Of a stretch of DNA of 64,000 nucleotides, positions 32,263 to 40,510 are shown piece by piece. The notes under the pieces were generated by a model that was not told the origin of the DNA, ran no database searches, and worked only from the letters and a program-made list of their open reading frames with translations. The stretch spans positions 186,001 to 250,000 of the forward strand of contig NZ_FUXW01000002.1 of assembly GCF_900167005.1 (NCBI RefSeq), given 5' to 3'. Within the stretch, counting starts at the first letter, position 1. Each line of letters begins with the position of its first letter. Position numbers and translations under genes: made by a program. This stretch comes from Butyricicoccus pullicaecorum DSM 23266 (lineage in GTDB: Bacteria > Bacillota > Clostridia > Oscillospirales > Butyricicoccaceae).

Positions 32263-32694
32263 TCAGGCTTTGCCGGTGCTGCCGTGACCGCCGCGATCAG
32301 GGTTGCCCAGCGTGTCGGACTCGAGGAAGGTGATTGCGGGCTGGTGCTCCATAATGCGGAACTGGCAGATACGGTCGCCGACGTGAATGACCGTGTCACG
32401 CAGCGCATAGGCCGGGAAAAACCATTGGTCGTTATCACCACAGTAGGTTTCATCAATGATTCCCATGCTGTTTGTCTGGATAATGCCGAAATTTTTGAAG
32501 GTTGAACTGCGCGGCACGACATGCGCTTCGTATCCGGCAGGCAGCTGCATGGCAATGCCGAGCGGGATGAGCGCGAACTCTCCGGCCTTGAGTGTGACTT
32601 CCTGCGCCGCACGCAGATCAATCCAGTCGGATTTGCCATCAATGTAGCGCAGACGCTCGATGGCATCGGTAAAATATTTAATCTTGATTTCCAT
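32263..32694 (-). CDS. dut: dUTP diphosphatase
   Basis: This 143-aa trimeric dUTPase converts dUTP to dUMP, keeping uracil out of DNA and supplying thymidylate synthesis. Motifs are DLRAAQ (motif I), [11 protein letters not shown] (motif II), [10 protein letters not shown] (motif III), GDRICQFRI (motif IV) and the C-terminal RGGHGSTGK (motif V, with His where Phe is common). AGGAG precedes ATG 32694. It heads the minus-strand unit that also carries a small membrane protein and spoVM. This copy is chromosomal. Confidence 0.94.
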   Translation of the reverse strand: MEIKIKYFTDAIERLRYIDGKSDWIDLRAAQEVTLKAGEFALIPLGIAMQLPAGYEAHVVPRSSTFKNFGIIQTNSMGIIDETYCGDNDQWFFPAYALRDTVIHVGDRICQFRIMEHQPAITFLESDTLGNPDRGGHGSTGKA

Positions 32695-33038
32695 TTTGTG
32701 TACTCCTGAGGGTAAAATAAGGATAGCAATATGATACCACGGGAGGCGGGAAAGTGTAAATGACAGAAAAAAGAACGTCCCCGACGGTGCGAAGACCGAC
32801 GGGGACGCCTTTTACCCAAATCGCAAACCTGCGATATCCACAAACAGGGAAAAATCTTGGAAGAAAACCCCTGTTTTAGAACAATTTTATTATAACATGG
32901 ATGATTTTACACGGCAAATCAATTCGTTCGACAAAATTCGACAAAGCGTGAGAGACTTTCCATTCTGGAACCGGTCTGTTATAATAATCATATCGTGATC
33001 TTTTGCCACATACCCTGACGACAGGGGAGGCGGAGAAC
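32695..33038. other. Intergenic region between divergent dut and cwlD
   Basis: It holds a strong inverted repeat at 32776-32807 (CGTCCCCG and CGGGGACG with an inner CGGT/ACCG stem), followed on the minus strand by a T-rich run. A 10-bp-spaced direct repeat TTCGACAAA lies at 32927 and 32937. A probable plus-strand promoter, TTTCCA (32957-32962) and TATAAT (32980-32985) with 17 bases between, points at cwlD. No gene is seen. Confidence 0.6.
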
Positions 33039-33749
33039 ATGAAACAGCGAATTTTGCAGCACTTCAGGCGGCGCTGGTTTTATTATATTGCGCTGGGACT
33101 GGTTGGTCTGCTGATTTTGGATCAATTGCATGCGGGTGGACGGCTGGACGTATTTTCTGCCCAAAGGGAGATTCCAACCCTGGTGCTGGACGCCGGACAC
33201 GGTGGATTTGACGGGGGCGCGGTCAGTCCGAATGGCGTGACTGAACAGCAGATCAACCTGTCAATCACATATAAGGTGCGCGACCTAGCCGGATTCTTTG
33301 GCCAGCCCAGCGTGCTGACGCGTCCGGACGATCAGGCACTCGACTATGAGGCCGGGCGAAGCGTGCGGGAAAATAAAGCGGCGGATATCCGTGCTCGTGC
33401 CCGTATTTGCGAACAGACTGCGCATCCGATCTTTGTCAGCATCCATCTCAATAAATTTGAGCAGTCTCGATATTTTGGTGCACAGGTGTTTTACGGTGCG
33501 GCAGACCCGGACAGCAAAGTGCTGGCAGAAGCCATCCAGACCGCACTCAAAGACGGTATTCAGAACGGAAATACCCGTGTTGCCAAGCCTGCGGGTGACA
33601 CCATTTACCTCATGCGGCATTTGACCTGTCCGGCACTCATTGTCGAGTGCGGCTTTCTGTCCAATCCCGAGGAAGAGCAAAAGCTGTGCGAGGACGGATA
33701 CCAGACGCAGCTTGCGACCTGTATCGTGGCAGGATATTTGCAGGCATAA
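33039..33749 (+). CDS. cwlD: Germination-type N-acetylmuramoyl-L-alanine amidase CwlD
   Basis: This 236-aa protein has one N-terminal membrane anchor (about 14-29) and an Amidase_3 domain with zinc ligands His54 (LDAGHGG), Glu69 and His136 (SIHLN) and catalytic Glu203 (VECGFLSN). CwlD removes stem peptides so that muramic-delta-lactam can form in the spore cortex, the mark read by cortex-lytic enzymes at germination. ATG 33039 has GGAGGCGGAG upstream. The gene name rests on the size, anchor and sporulation setting; other cell-wall amidases look similar. Confidence 0.85.
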   Translation: MKQRILQHFRRRWFYYIALGLVGLLILDQLHAGGRLDVFSAQREIPTLVLDAGHGGFDGGAVSPNGVTEQQINLSITYKVRDLAGFFGQPSVLTRPDDQALDYEAGRSVRENKAADIRARARICEQTAHPIFVSIHLNKFEQSRYFGAQVFYGAADPDSKVLAEAIQTALKDGIQNGNTRVAKPAGDTIYLMRHLTCPALIVECGFLSNPEEEQKLCEDGYQTQLATCIVAGYLQA

Positions 33750-33771
33750 CACCCCAAGTTGGAGGAAGTAC

Positions 33772-35133
33772 ATGAAACAAAAGACCATTTTTCTGTGCAG
33801 CGATTGCGGCTATGAGAGTCCCAAGTGGTACGGTAAGTGCCCGTCGTGCGGTGCATGGAATACACTGAGTGAATATAAAGTCAAGCCCGAGACCGCGACC
33901 CGCGGTGTCCTGGCAGCTGACCATCGGGGGACGGGACAGAATAAGCCGACCTTGCTGTCGGATATCGACTCTGCGACCGAATCCCGCTTCCAGTCGGGTA
34001 TCGGAGAGTTGGACCGTGTGCTGGGCGGCGGCGCCGTGCACGGTTCGTTTGTTCTGGTTGGCGGTGAGCCGGGTATCGGCAAATCCACCCTGCTCTTGCA
34101 GATGTGTCAGGAAATGTGCCGCGCAGCCAAAGTGCTGTATGTGTCGGGCGAGGAATCGCTGCGGCAGATCAAACTGCGCGCCAGCAGACTGGGCATTCGC
34201 GCGTCCAATCTGTTTATTTTGGCCGAAACCGATATGGATGAAATCATCCACGAGACCGACCTGCTTGAGCCGGATATTCTCATCATCGACTCGATCCAGA
34301 CCGTGTACCGTCGCGATTTAACCGCGGCACCGGGCGGCACGACCCAGATCAAAGAGTGTGCCATGAGCCTCATGCAGTATGCCAAGCGGCACAGTGTGAC
34401 CATCTTTATCGTCGGACACGTCAATAAGGAGGGTACCCTTGCAGGCCCGAAAATTCTGGAACACATGGTAGACTGCGTGCTGTATTTTGAGGGCGAGCAG
34501 ACCGGCCCGTTCCGTTGCCTGCGTGCGGCAAAGAACCGTTTCGGCTCCACCAATGAGATTGGTGTCTTTGAGATGAGCGACCGCGGCTTGCTTGAGGTGC
34601 AGAACCCGTCAGCTGCCATGCTGGCCGGTCATCCGACCGGTGCGTCGGGCAACTGCATTGCCTGTGTCATGGAGGGCAGCCGACCGCTGCTGGCCGAGGT
34701 GCAGGCACTGGTTGCCAAGACCCAGTTCGGCGTGCCGCGCCGCACGGCAGCGGGTGTGGACTATAACCGTATGGTGCTGCTGCTTGCCATTCTGGAAAAG
34801 CGAGCCGGACTGTTTTTGTCGGGCAGTGATGCGTATGTCAACGTCGTTGGCGGCATGAGACTGGACGAACCGGCAGCCGATCTGCCAATGGTGCTTGCAA
34901 TCACGTCCAGTTTCCGGGATAAACCGCTGCCCGAGGGCGTTATGAGCTTTGGAGAAGTCGGTTTGACCGGTGAACTGCGTGCGGTCAGCTGTGCGTCCCA
35001 GCGCATCTGGGAAGCCTATCGACTGGGTTTCCACACCTGCATTGTGCCCGACCAGGATGTCGGTGAGGTTCCGGAACATATGAATGTCGTCAAGGTTAAG
35101 ACTGTGCAGCAGGCACTGCAAGCAGTCTTATAA
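33772..35133 (+). CDS. radA: DNA repair protein RadA
   Basis: This 453-aa RecA-like ATPase drives branch migration in recombination repair. The zinc finger has Cys9, Cys12, Cys23 and Cys26. Walker A is GGEPGIGKST at 97-106, the RadA-specific KNRFG motif is at 254-258, and a Lon-protease-like C-terminal domain completes the family layout. GGAGGAAG precedes ATG 33772. It follows cwlD by 22 bases and may be co-transcribed. A terminator at 35148-35180 closes the unit. Confidence 0.97.
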   Translation: MKQKTIFLCSDCGYESPKWYGKCPSCGAWNTLSEYKVKPETATRGVLAADHRGTGQNKPTLLSDIDSATESRFQSGIGELDRVLGGGAVHGSFVLVGGEPGIGKSTLLLQMCQEMCRAAKVLYVSGEESLRQIKLRASRLGIRASNLFILAETDMDEIIHETDLLEPDILIIDSIQTVYRRDLTAAPGGTTQIKECAMSLMQYAKRHSVTIFIVGHVNKEGTLAGPKILEHMVDCVLYFEGEQTGPFRCLRAAKNRFGSTNEIGVFEMSDRGLLEVQNPSAAMLAGHPTGASGNCIACVMEGSRPLLAEVQALVAKTQFGVPRRTAAGVDYNRMVLLLAILEKRAGLFLSGSDAYVNVVGGMRLDEPAADLPMVLAITSSFRDKPLPEGVMSFGEVGLTGELRAVSCASQRIWEAYRLGFHTCIVPDQDVGEVPEHMNVVKVKTVQQALQAVL

Positions 35134-35147
35134 TCCGAACCGTTTTG

Positions 35148-35180
35148 CACCCGTAGGCCAGACCGGCTTGCGGGTGTTTT
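35148..35180 (+). terminator. Terminator after radA
   Basis: CACCCG and CGGGTG with an inner AGGCC/GGCTT pairing are followed by TTTT. Confidence 0.75.
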
Positions 35181-35246
35181 GCTGTATAAAAAACGGTGTT
35201 CTGCCGCAAACTGTCAGCGAGAATGTTTGCGGAGGGAATGATGTGT

Positions 35247-36212
35247 ATGCGTGACAGGCGTTATCGCTGGGTGCTTGTGCTGACGGCCTGTGTTTTGATC
35301 GGAATGCTGATTGTCTCAGCCCTGTCTCGACCGGATTTGCCCGAGACTGTGCCGGTGACCCAGGCGGCAAAGGAAGATGTCTACAATACCGTGTCGGTGA
35401 AAGGAACGGTGCGCGCAAAACGGGAAAGCCAGGAGTTTGTCTATGCACCGGCGCGGGTAGAGACTTGTTATGTATCTCTCGGAGAAACCGTGGAGGCCGG
35501 TCAACCACTGATTCAGGTATATTATCCGGAGGTTTCCGAGGAAGTGCAGCAGGCAGCAACCGCTTTTTTCGAGGAGACGGCCAATGCGTCACCCGAGCAG
35601 GCTGCACAGAACGGAACCATCGTGCGTGCGTCGATGGATGGCACGGTCGCTCAGCTGCCCGAGGAGGGAGATCTCTTACTGCCAGGTGTGACCGCTGTGC
35701 GCATAGGGGATTTTTCCGATTTGAGCGTCGAAGCCAAGGTGCCCGAACTGTATGCGACCGATTTGGAGGTTGGACAGAGAGCGAATATTACGTCGGTGGC
35801 AGACAGTGGGAATACCGTGTCTGCAAGTCTGACTGAAATCGCACCCTATGCCGTGCAGACTTTCAGTATTACGGGAGGTAACCAGTCAGCAGTTGTGCGG
35901 TGCAGCTTGCAGATCACCGATACGGATGCCGAGCTCATGCCGGGAACGACGGTGGATGTCAAACTGTTCACCGATACGATAGAGAACGCGGTTACCGTGC
36001 CGTATACGGCCATTCGGCAGGATGGTACCCAGCAGTATGTGTTCGTGTGTGAGCCGGACGGAACCATTCATCGAAAGGATATCGAGACCGGGTACCAGCT
36101 CAGCCAGGGCGTACAGGTTACTTCGGGCGTATCTGCCGGAGAATGGATTGTGTGCGATAATCAGACCCCATTGCAGGATGGAGAGAAGGTGTACCCGGAT
36201 GCGGGGCAGTGA
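35247..36212 (+). CDS. Periplasmic-adaptor-like (HlyD/MacA-type) protein
   Basis: This 321-aa protein has an N-terminal membrane anchor (about 7-27), a biotinyl-lipoyl-like half motif (CYVSLGETVEAGQPLIQVYY) and a second half (TVAQLPEEGDLLLPG). A beta-barrel domain (YATDLEVGQRANI) and membrane-proximal domain complete the adaptor fold; the hairpin is very short. Starts at 35238, 35241 and 35247 are possible; 35247 has GGAGGG at ten bases. It overlaps a MacB/FtsX-like permease, so the pair probably makes an export or mechanotransmission complex. Substrate is unknown. Confidence 0.8.
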   Translation: MRDRRYRWVLVLTACVLIGMLIVSALSRPDLPETVPVTQAAKEDVYNTVSVKGTVRAKRESQEFVYAPARVETCYVSLGETVEAGQPLIQVYYPEVSEEVQQAATAFFEETANASPEQAAQNGTIVRASMDGTVAQLPEEGDLLLPGVTAVRIGDFSDLSVEAKVPELYATDLEVGQRANITSVADSGNTVSASLTEIAPYAVQTFSITGGNQSAVVRCSLQITDTDAELMPGTTVDVKLFTDTIENAVTVPYTAIRQDGTQQYVFVCEPDGTIHRKDIETGYQLSQGVQVTSGVSAGEWIVCDNQTPLQDGEKVYPDAGQ

Positions 36213-37380
36213 TCTCATCCGGCTGGCGTTTGGACAGGTCAAACGAGGCGGTGTGCGCAGCTTGCTGTGCGGCTGCACCGTAGCGATCGGCGTGTGCGCC
36301 ATCTCGGTCATTGGTGCAGTCGGTGATGTGGCACAGGATGAGATGCACGAGGCCATTCATGCAATCGGCCTGCGTGGTATGACCTGTTATTTGGAGGACG
36401 CACAGTCAGGGGAGGTTCTGACACCGGCGTTTGCCGAAGCGGTGATGGAATCATGCCCTGATGTGCAGACGGCTATGCCGGTCAAATACCAGACCGGACG
36501 GTATCAGAACGGCTTTCACAGCGGGGACGCATTGCTGTTTGGCGTGGATGAGAATATGGGGCAGGTGTTGGATGTGGACCTGCTTTCCGGTCGATTGCTG
36601 ACCGCAGGCGAAGCCAACGGACAGGTGCGGCGGGCGGTTATCAGCCAGACGCTGGCCGAACAGCTTTACGGAAGAGTGGACGTTGCTGGGCGAAACTTGT
36701 ATCTGACGATCGACGGACAGGAGCAGATTTTTGAGATCGTGGGTATCATTCGGGATCAGACACAGATGTTGTCCGGCATTGCGGGAGGCTCGGTGCCGAC
36801 GATCATCTATCTGCCTTATGCGGTGGTGGCCGATGCCGGACAGGGAGCCGATCAGGTGCTGCTGTCCTGTACGGGAGATACACAGACTATCGAACGCCAA
36901 CTCAATGCCATTGCACAGGGGCCGCTGGGACTGCATAGCAAAATTGGCGTGCAGGATCTGAGCGGATATCTGGGAACGGTGGACAAATTGGCAGAGCAGG
37001 CTGTCTGGGTGTTCCTGTTGGTGGCTGGAATTTCTATGATCGTCGCCTTGGGCGCTGTCGCGGGTGGAATGCTGTCGGCAGCACATGAAATGCGTGAGGA
37101 AATCGGCATTTACCGTGCGATTGGAGCCAGACAAACCGACGTGTTTTGGCTGTTTGTGCTGCAAGCGGCATTGATCTGCGCACTGGGCGCAGCCTGCGGA
37201 CTGCTGGCAGCACATGGGCTGTGTCTGGCGGCTTCGCATTGGACGGGATATGCAGTCAGCGCATCCCCACAACTGATGACCGGCTGTTTTGGGGTTGCGG
37301 TCGGCTGTGGTGTCCTGTCGGGCATTGCACCAGCACTCCATGCAGCGCATTTAGACCCTGTACAGACCATGCGCGGATAA
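36199..37380 (+). CDS. MacB/FtsX-like ABC transporter permease
   Basis: This 393-aa permease has one N-terminal transmembrane helix (about 22-42), a large extracellular MacB_PCD-like domain (about 45-265) and three C-terminal helices (about 280-305, 320-350, 360-385) with EIGIYRAIGARQTDVFWLF, the FtsX motif that contacts the ATPase. It ends DPVQTMRG, usual for MacB permeases (DPxxALR). It overlaps the adaptor gene by 14 bases. No ABC ATPase gene lies next to it, which is unusual; one must act from elsewhere. Confidence 0.85.
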   Translation: MRGSDLIRLAFGQVKRGGVRSLLCGCTVAIGVCAISVIGAVGDVAQDEMHEAIHAIGLRGMTCYLEDAQSGEVLTPAFAEAVMESCPDVQTAMPVKYQTGRYQNGFHSGDALLFGVDENMGQVLDVDLLSGRLLTAGEANGQVRRAVISQTLAEQLYGRVDVAGRNLYLTIDGQEQIFEIVGIIRDQTQMLSGIAGGSVPTIIYLPYAVVADAGQGADQVLLSCTGDTQTIERQLNAIAQGPLGLHSKIGVQDLSGYLGTVDKLAEQAVWVFLLVAGISMIVALGAVAGGMLSAAHEMREEIGIYRAIGARQTDVFWLFVLQAALICALGAACGLLAAHGLCLAASHWTGYAVSASPQLMTGCFGVAVGCGVLSGIAPALHAAHLDPVQTMRG

Positions 37381-37384
37381 AAGA

Positions 37385-37425
37385 AGACGAGCGTACCCGT
37401 AAGTTGGGATGCGCTCGTCTTTTTG
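37385..37425. terminator. Bidirectional terminator between permease and recombinase genes
   Basis: AGACGAGCG (37385-37393) pairs with CGCTCGTCT (37412-37420), with T-runs on both strands, between converging genes. Confidence 0.88.
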
Positions 37426-37428
37426 TGA

Positions 37429-38472
37429 TCAATCTTGGTCAGAATCGACATTTTTAGGTTGTTTGCTGCGCGTCATATGCGCGAGCGGGTTGCGCTCGGC
37501 AGCTTCCCGCACATGCTGGTCGGCAATGTGGGTGTAGATCATGGTGGTGTCGACACGGGCATGACCGAGTACATTCTGCAAGGTACGGATATCCACGCCG
37601 TTCTGATACATGAGCGTCGCGGCCGTGTGCCGCAGCTTGTGCGCGGAATACTTAGTCGGGTCAAGACCGGCAGCCGTAATGTATTTTTTGACCAGCCACT
37701 TGACTGTCTGGACATTGATGCGGTTGCGATTACGGCTGACGAACAGGGCGTCACGGTCGGCCTCGTGCGGTATGATGCGCTGGGGAAGATATTGTGCGAT
37801 TGCTTCTTCGCAGGCCTCGTTGAGATAGAGCATGCGCTCTTTGTTGCCCTTACCGCGTACACGCAGTGTGCCTTCGCGCACATCGGTCAGGTTGAGTCCG
37901 ACCAGCTCGGACACACGCAGACCACAGTTTAAGAACAGCGTGAGAATGCAGTAATCCCGCTCGGCGTATTTTCCCTCGATGCTTTGCAGTAGATGGATGG
38001 AATCATCGGTTGTGAGATAGCGGGGCAGTTCCTTGGGTTTGGAGGGCAGTTCCAGACCACCAGCCGGGTTGGAGTCCAGTACGTGAACTTTATCGGTCAA
38101 GTAGCGGAAGAACGAGCGCAGAGAAGATACCTTGCGTGCGCGGGAAATCGGGGACAGACCGTAATCGGTTGCCGGGCTGTTGGCCTGAGTCGGACGCTGC
38201 TCGCCGATGTAGGTCAGAAAATCGTAAATATCGGTCAAGCGGATGGTTTTCAGCAGCGACTCATCCACGTCGAAGATGGAAATTTCTTCAAACGGGGTAT
38301 CACGCGATACAAGCCCACGGCTGATTTTGATAAAGCGCAGAAAAAGGCGCAAATCCAGAAAATATTCAAAGGCAGTCTTGGGCGACTTGCCGCGAATGGT
38401 TGTCATGTAGATAAGAAAGTCGCGTAAGAGCGGACAGGCATCGTGCGCATATTCAGAGATGACATATCGCAT
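37429..38472 (-). CDS. XerC/XerD-type tyrosine recombinase
   Basis: This 347-aa site-specific recombinase has an N-terminal SAM-like core-binding domain (about 10-135) and a catalytic domain with the full set Arg186 (GLRVSEL), Lys208, His278 and Arg281 (HKLRH), His304 (LGHARVDTT) and Tyr313. Chromosome dimer resolution at dif is the likely task of such chromosomal Xer proteins in Clostridia, whose members are often longer than 300 residues. It is alone on the minus strand and not near phage genes. No dif site was found in the window. Confidence 0.85.
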   Translation of the reverse strand: MRYVISEYAHDACPLLRDFLIYMTTIRGKSPKTAFEYFLDLRLFLRFIKISRGLVSRDTPFEEISIFDVDESLLKTIRLTDIYDFLTYIGEQRPTQANSPATDYGLSPISRARKVSSLRSFFRYLTDKVHVLDSNPAGGLELPSKPKELPRYLTTDDSIHLLQSIEGKYAERDYCILTLFLNCGLRVSELVGLNLTDVREGTLRVRGKGNKERMLYLNEACEEAIAQYLPQRIIPHEADRDALFVSRNRNRINVQTVKWLVKKYITAAGLDPTKYSAHKLRHTAATLMYQNGVDIRTLQNVLGHARVDTTMIYTHIADQHVREAAERNPLAHMTRSKQPKNVDSDQD

Positions 38473-38637
38473 AAATAGAACCTCCTGTTGTCTGTCTGTT
38501 TCTCATTTTACTACGTTTGCGGGTGTTCGTCAAAGCATGATTGAAAGATGAAACCATTGGACAGCTATGCGTACCTTGTAAAAAAAGAAGGGGTGTGGTA
38601 AGATAAGACAGATTTCAACGGGGAAGAGGGAACGTAA

Positions 38638-39540
38638 ATGGAACCGAATGCATATCGTCATTGTACCCTGTGTCCGCGCGGCTGCGGTGTCGACCGTACC
38701 AGTGGCGCATGTGGATTCTGCGGCGCATCTGATGTGGTTTATGTCGGACGTGCGGCACTGCATGCGTGGGAGGAACCGCCGCTGTCTGGTGAGCGGGGAT
38801 CGGGTACGGTCTTTTTCACCCATTGTGCTTTGGGGTGCGTATTCTGCCAGAATCGGACAATCAGCAGACGGGAAGCGCAGGGGAAACCGGTGACGCAGGA
38901 GCGTTTGACCGAAATTTTTCTGGAGCTTCAGACACAGGGCGCACATAACATCAATCTGGTTACCGCGTCTCATTATGCACCCACGGTGCGAGCAGCCTTG
39001 CAGCAGGCACAGGCACAGGGGCTGCACATACCGGTCGTCTATAATTGCGGCGGCTATGAGACAGTGGAGACGCTGCGCATGTTAGATGGCCTGATCGATA
39101 TCTATTTACCCGATTTCAAGTATTATAGCAGCTATTATGCCGGAATGTACTCAGGTGCGCCTGATTATCCTGATTTTGCCAAGGAAGCCATTGCCGAAAT
39201 GGTACGCCAGACTGGTGCACCGCAGTTTGACCAGACGAGGATGATGACGCGCGGCACGATTGTCCGTCATTTGATGCTGCCGGGACTGGCGGGAGATACC
39301 GCACAGGTGCTGCGCTATCTGGCCGAGCACTTTGGTGATCGGATTCTGGTGAGCCTCATGCGTCAGTACACACCGTTTGGTATGGCAGAACGTTACCCGG
39401 AGCTTGACCGAAAGATTACCGACGAGGAATACGAACAGGCAGTCACGTTGTTTTCTGAGCTGGGACTTGCCGGATTTTTGCAGGATAAAGAGTCGATCAG
39501 CGAGAGCTTTATTCCATCGTTTGAGGGGCAGGGCGTGTAA
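38638..39540 (+). CDS. Radical SAM protein, PflA-like activase family
   Basis: This 300-aa protein has an N-terminal Cys-rich start (CTLCPRGCG, then CGFCG) and the radical SAM cluster Cys63, Cys67, Cys70 in CALGCVFCQN. It matches the COG1313 group of putative pyruvate-formate-lyase-activating enzymes, in which the target is usually not identified. LPDFKYYSS and MLPGLAGDTAQVL are typical. A promoter TTGTAA (38576) and TAAGAT (38599) spaced by 17 precedes it. It stands as a single gene before the T-box leader. Confidence 0.82.
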   Translation: MEPNAYRHCTLCPRGCGVDRTSGACGFCGASDVVYVGRAALHAWEEPPLSGERGSGTVFFTHCALGCVFCQNRTISRREAQGKPVTQERLTEIFLELQTQGAHNINLVTASHYAPTVRAALQQAQAQGLHIPVVYNCGGYETVETLRMLDGLIDIYLPDFKYYSSYYAGMYSGAPDYPDFAKEAIAEMVRQTGAPQFDQTRMMTRGTIVRHLMLPGLAGDTAQVLRYLAEHFGDRILVSLMRQYTPFGMAERYPELDRKITDEEYEQAVTLFSELGLAGFLQDKESISESFIPSFEGQGV

Positions 39541-39551
39541 CCGAAAATCGG

Positions 39552-39907
39552 TTGACAAACCGGAAAACGGGTGTTATACTGACCTCATAGTGAAACAGAT
39601 TCATAGCGTAAAGGCGATGAAAAGGAAAGTACAGCGTGACCGAAAGCACAGAGAGCCCCGGTGTGGTGTGACGGGGACTGGAAGCGCGTCTGGAAAATGG
39701 CCTTGGAGCCGCGTACCGACCTGCGTGGGATGATCACGCAATAGGATGCGATGGGTGCGCCCATTACAGCGCCTGGATATCGAGCGGCAGTCTGTCCGTT
39801 CCGTACCCGCAGAGGTTCGCATCGTGAGGTGCGGATAAAGTGAAGGTGGTAACACGAAGCGATTTCGCTCTCGTCCTTGCACGTAGTCAGGGACGAGGGC
39901 TTTTTTA
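39552..39907 (+). promoter_or_regulatory. Promoter and T-box leader, probably methionine-specific
   Basis: TTGACA (39552) and TATACT (39575) with 17 bases between start the leader. Stem I shows the loop-E element AGTA (39629), the AG-bulge motif and a distal CCCC/GGGG hairpin. Its specifier loop reads GAAAATGG (39693-39700) between CTG and CCTT, with ATG as probable codon. The T-box AAGGTGGTAACACG (39843-39856) gives U for an A discriminator base, fitting tRNA-Met. A terminator CTCGTCC/GGACGAG plus six T follows (39879-39907). Uncharged tRNA would switch the next gene on. Confidence 0.88.
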
Positions 39908-39958
39908 TATCCCTTATCCCACAAACCAATACCATTTGATGGAGAAAGGGAATGTAAG

Positions 39959-40462
39959 ATGGAGATTCAGATTCGTACATGGAGACCGGAAGACGCTGCG
40001 GCATTGGCAGAGCAGGCCAACAACGAGAAGGTAGCAGAGCACCTGCGCAATGTATTTCCGCATCCGTATACCGAGGAGGATGCACAGTTCTTTATCAACG
40101 GCGCATTGCGTACCCACTGCGACCGAGCCTGGGTGCGTGCAATCGAGGTGGACGGTAAGATTGCGGGCGGCATTACGCTGACGTTTGGAGACGATGTGTA
40201 CAGTAAAAATGGCGAATTGGGCTATTGGCTGGGAGAGTCCTATTGGAATCGCGGCATTGCCACCCGTGCAGTTGCTGACCTGTGCGAGCGGGCGTTCCGT
40301 GAAACCGATTTGGTGCGTATTGAAGCCGAGGTGCTCACCAATAACCCGGCATCAATCCGCGTGCTGGAAAAAGATCATTTCCAGCGAGAGGGATACTTCT
40401 GCAATCGCGTCTGCAAGAATGATCAACTAATTGACAGCGTTGTCTTTGCACTGCTCAAGTAA
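39959..40462 (+). CDS. GNAT acetyltransferase (RimJ/RimL-type) under T-box control
   Basis: This 167-aa protein has the GNAT fold of the RimL-like group: MEIQIRTWRPEDAAALAEQ start, GGITLTFGDDVYSKNGELGYWLGESYWNRGIATRA (split across the acetyl-CoA loop, with R-G-I-A-T) and the NPASIRVLEKDHFQREG C-terminal helix. It transfers acetyl groups to an amine of unknown identity. AGAAAGGGAATG precedes ATG 39959. It is the only gene between the T-box terminator and a second terminator, so the amino-acid signal acts on this gene alone. A link to methionine metabolism is inferred. Confidence 0.85.
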   Translation: MEIQIRTWRPEDAAALAEQANNEKVAEHLRNVFPHPYTEEDAQFFINGALRTHCDRAWVRAIEVDGKIAGGITLTFGDDVYSKNGELGYWLGESYWNRGIATRAVADLCERAFRETDLVRIEAEVLTNNPASIRVLEKDHFQREGYFCNRVCKNDQLIDSVVFALLK

Positions 40463-40465
40463 ACG

Positions 40466-40502
40466 AAAAAACGCCCCGACGATATTTGTCGGGGCGTTTT
40501 TG
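40466..40502. terminator. Bidirectional terminator after the GNAT gene
   Basis: ACGCCCCGAC and GTCGGGGCGT form a long GC stem with loop GATATTT and A/T runs on both sides, between converging genes. Confidence 0.9.
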
Positions 40503-40510
40503 TATGCGTT

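Noticed and set aside
39377-39924. Several frames across the T-box leader on both strands
   Set aside because: The region folds as a T-box with promoter and terminator; the frames have no plausible starts and cut across conserved RNA elements.
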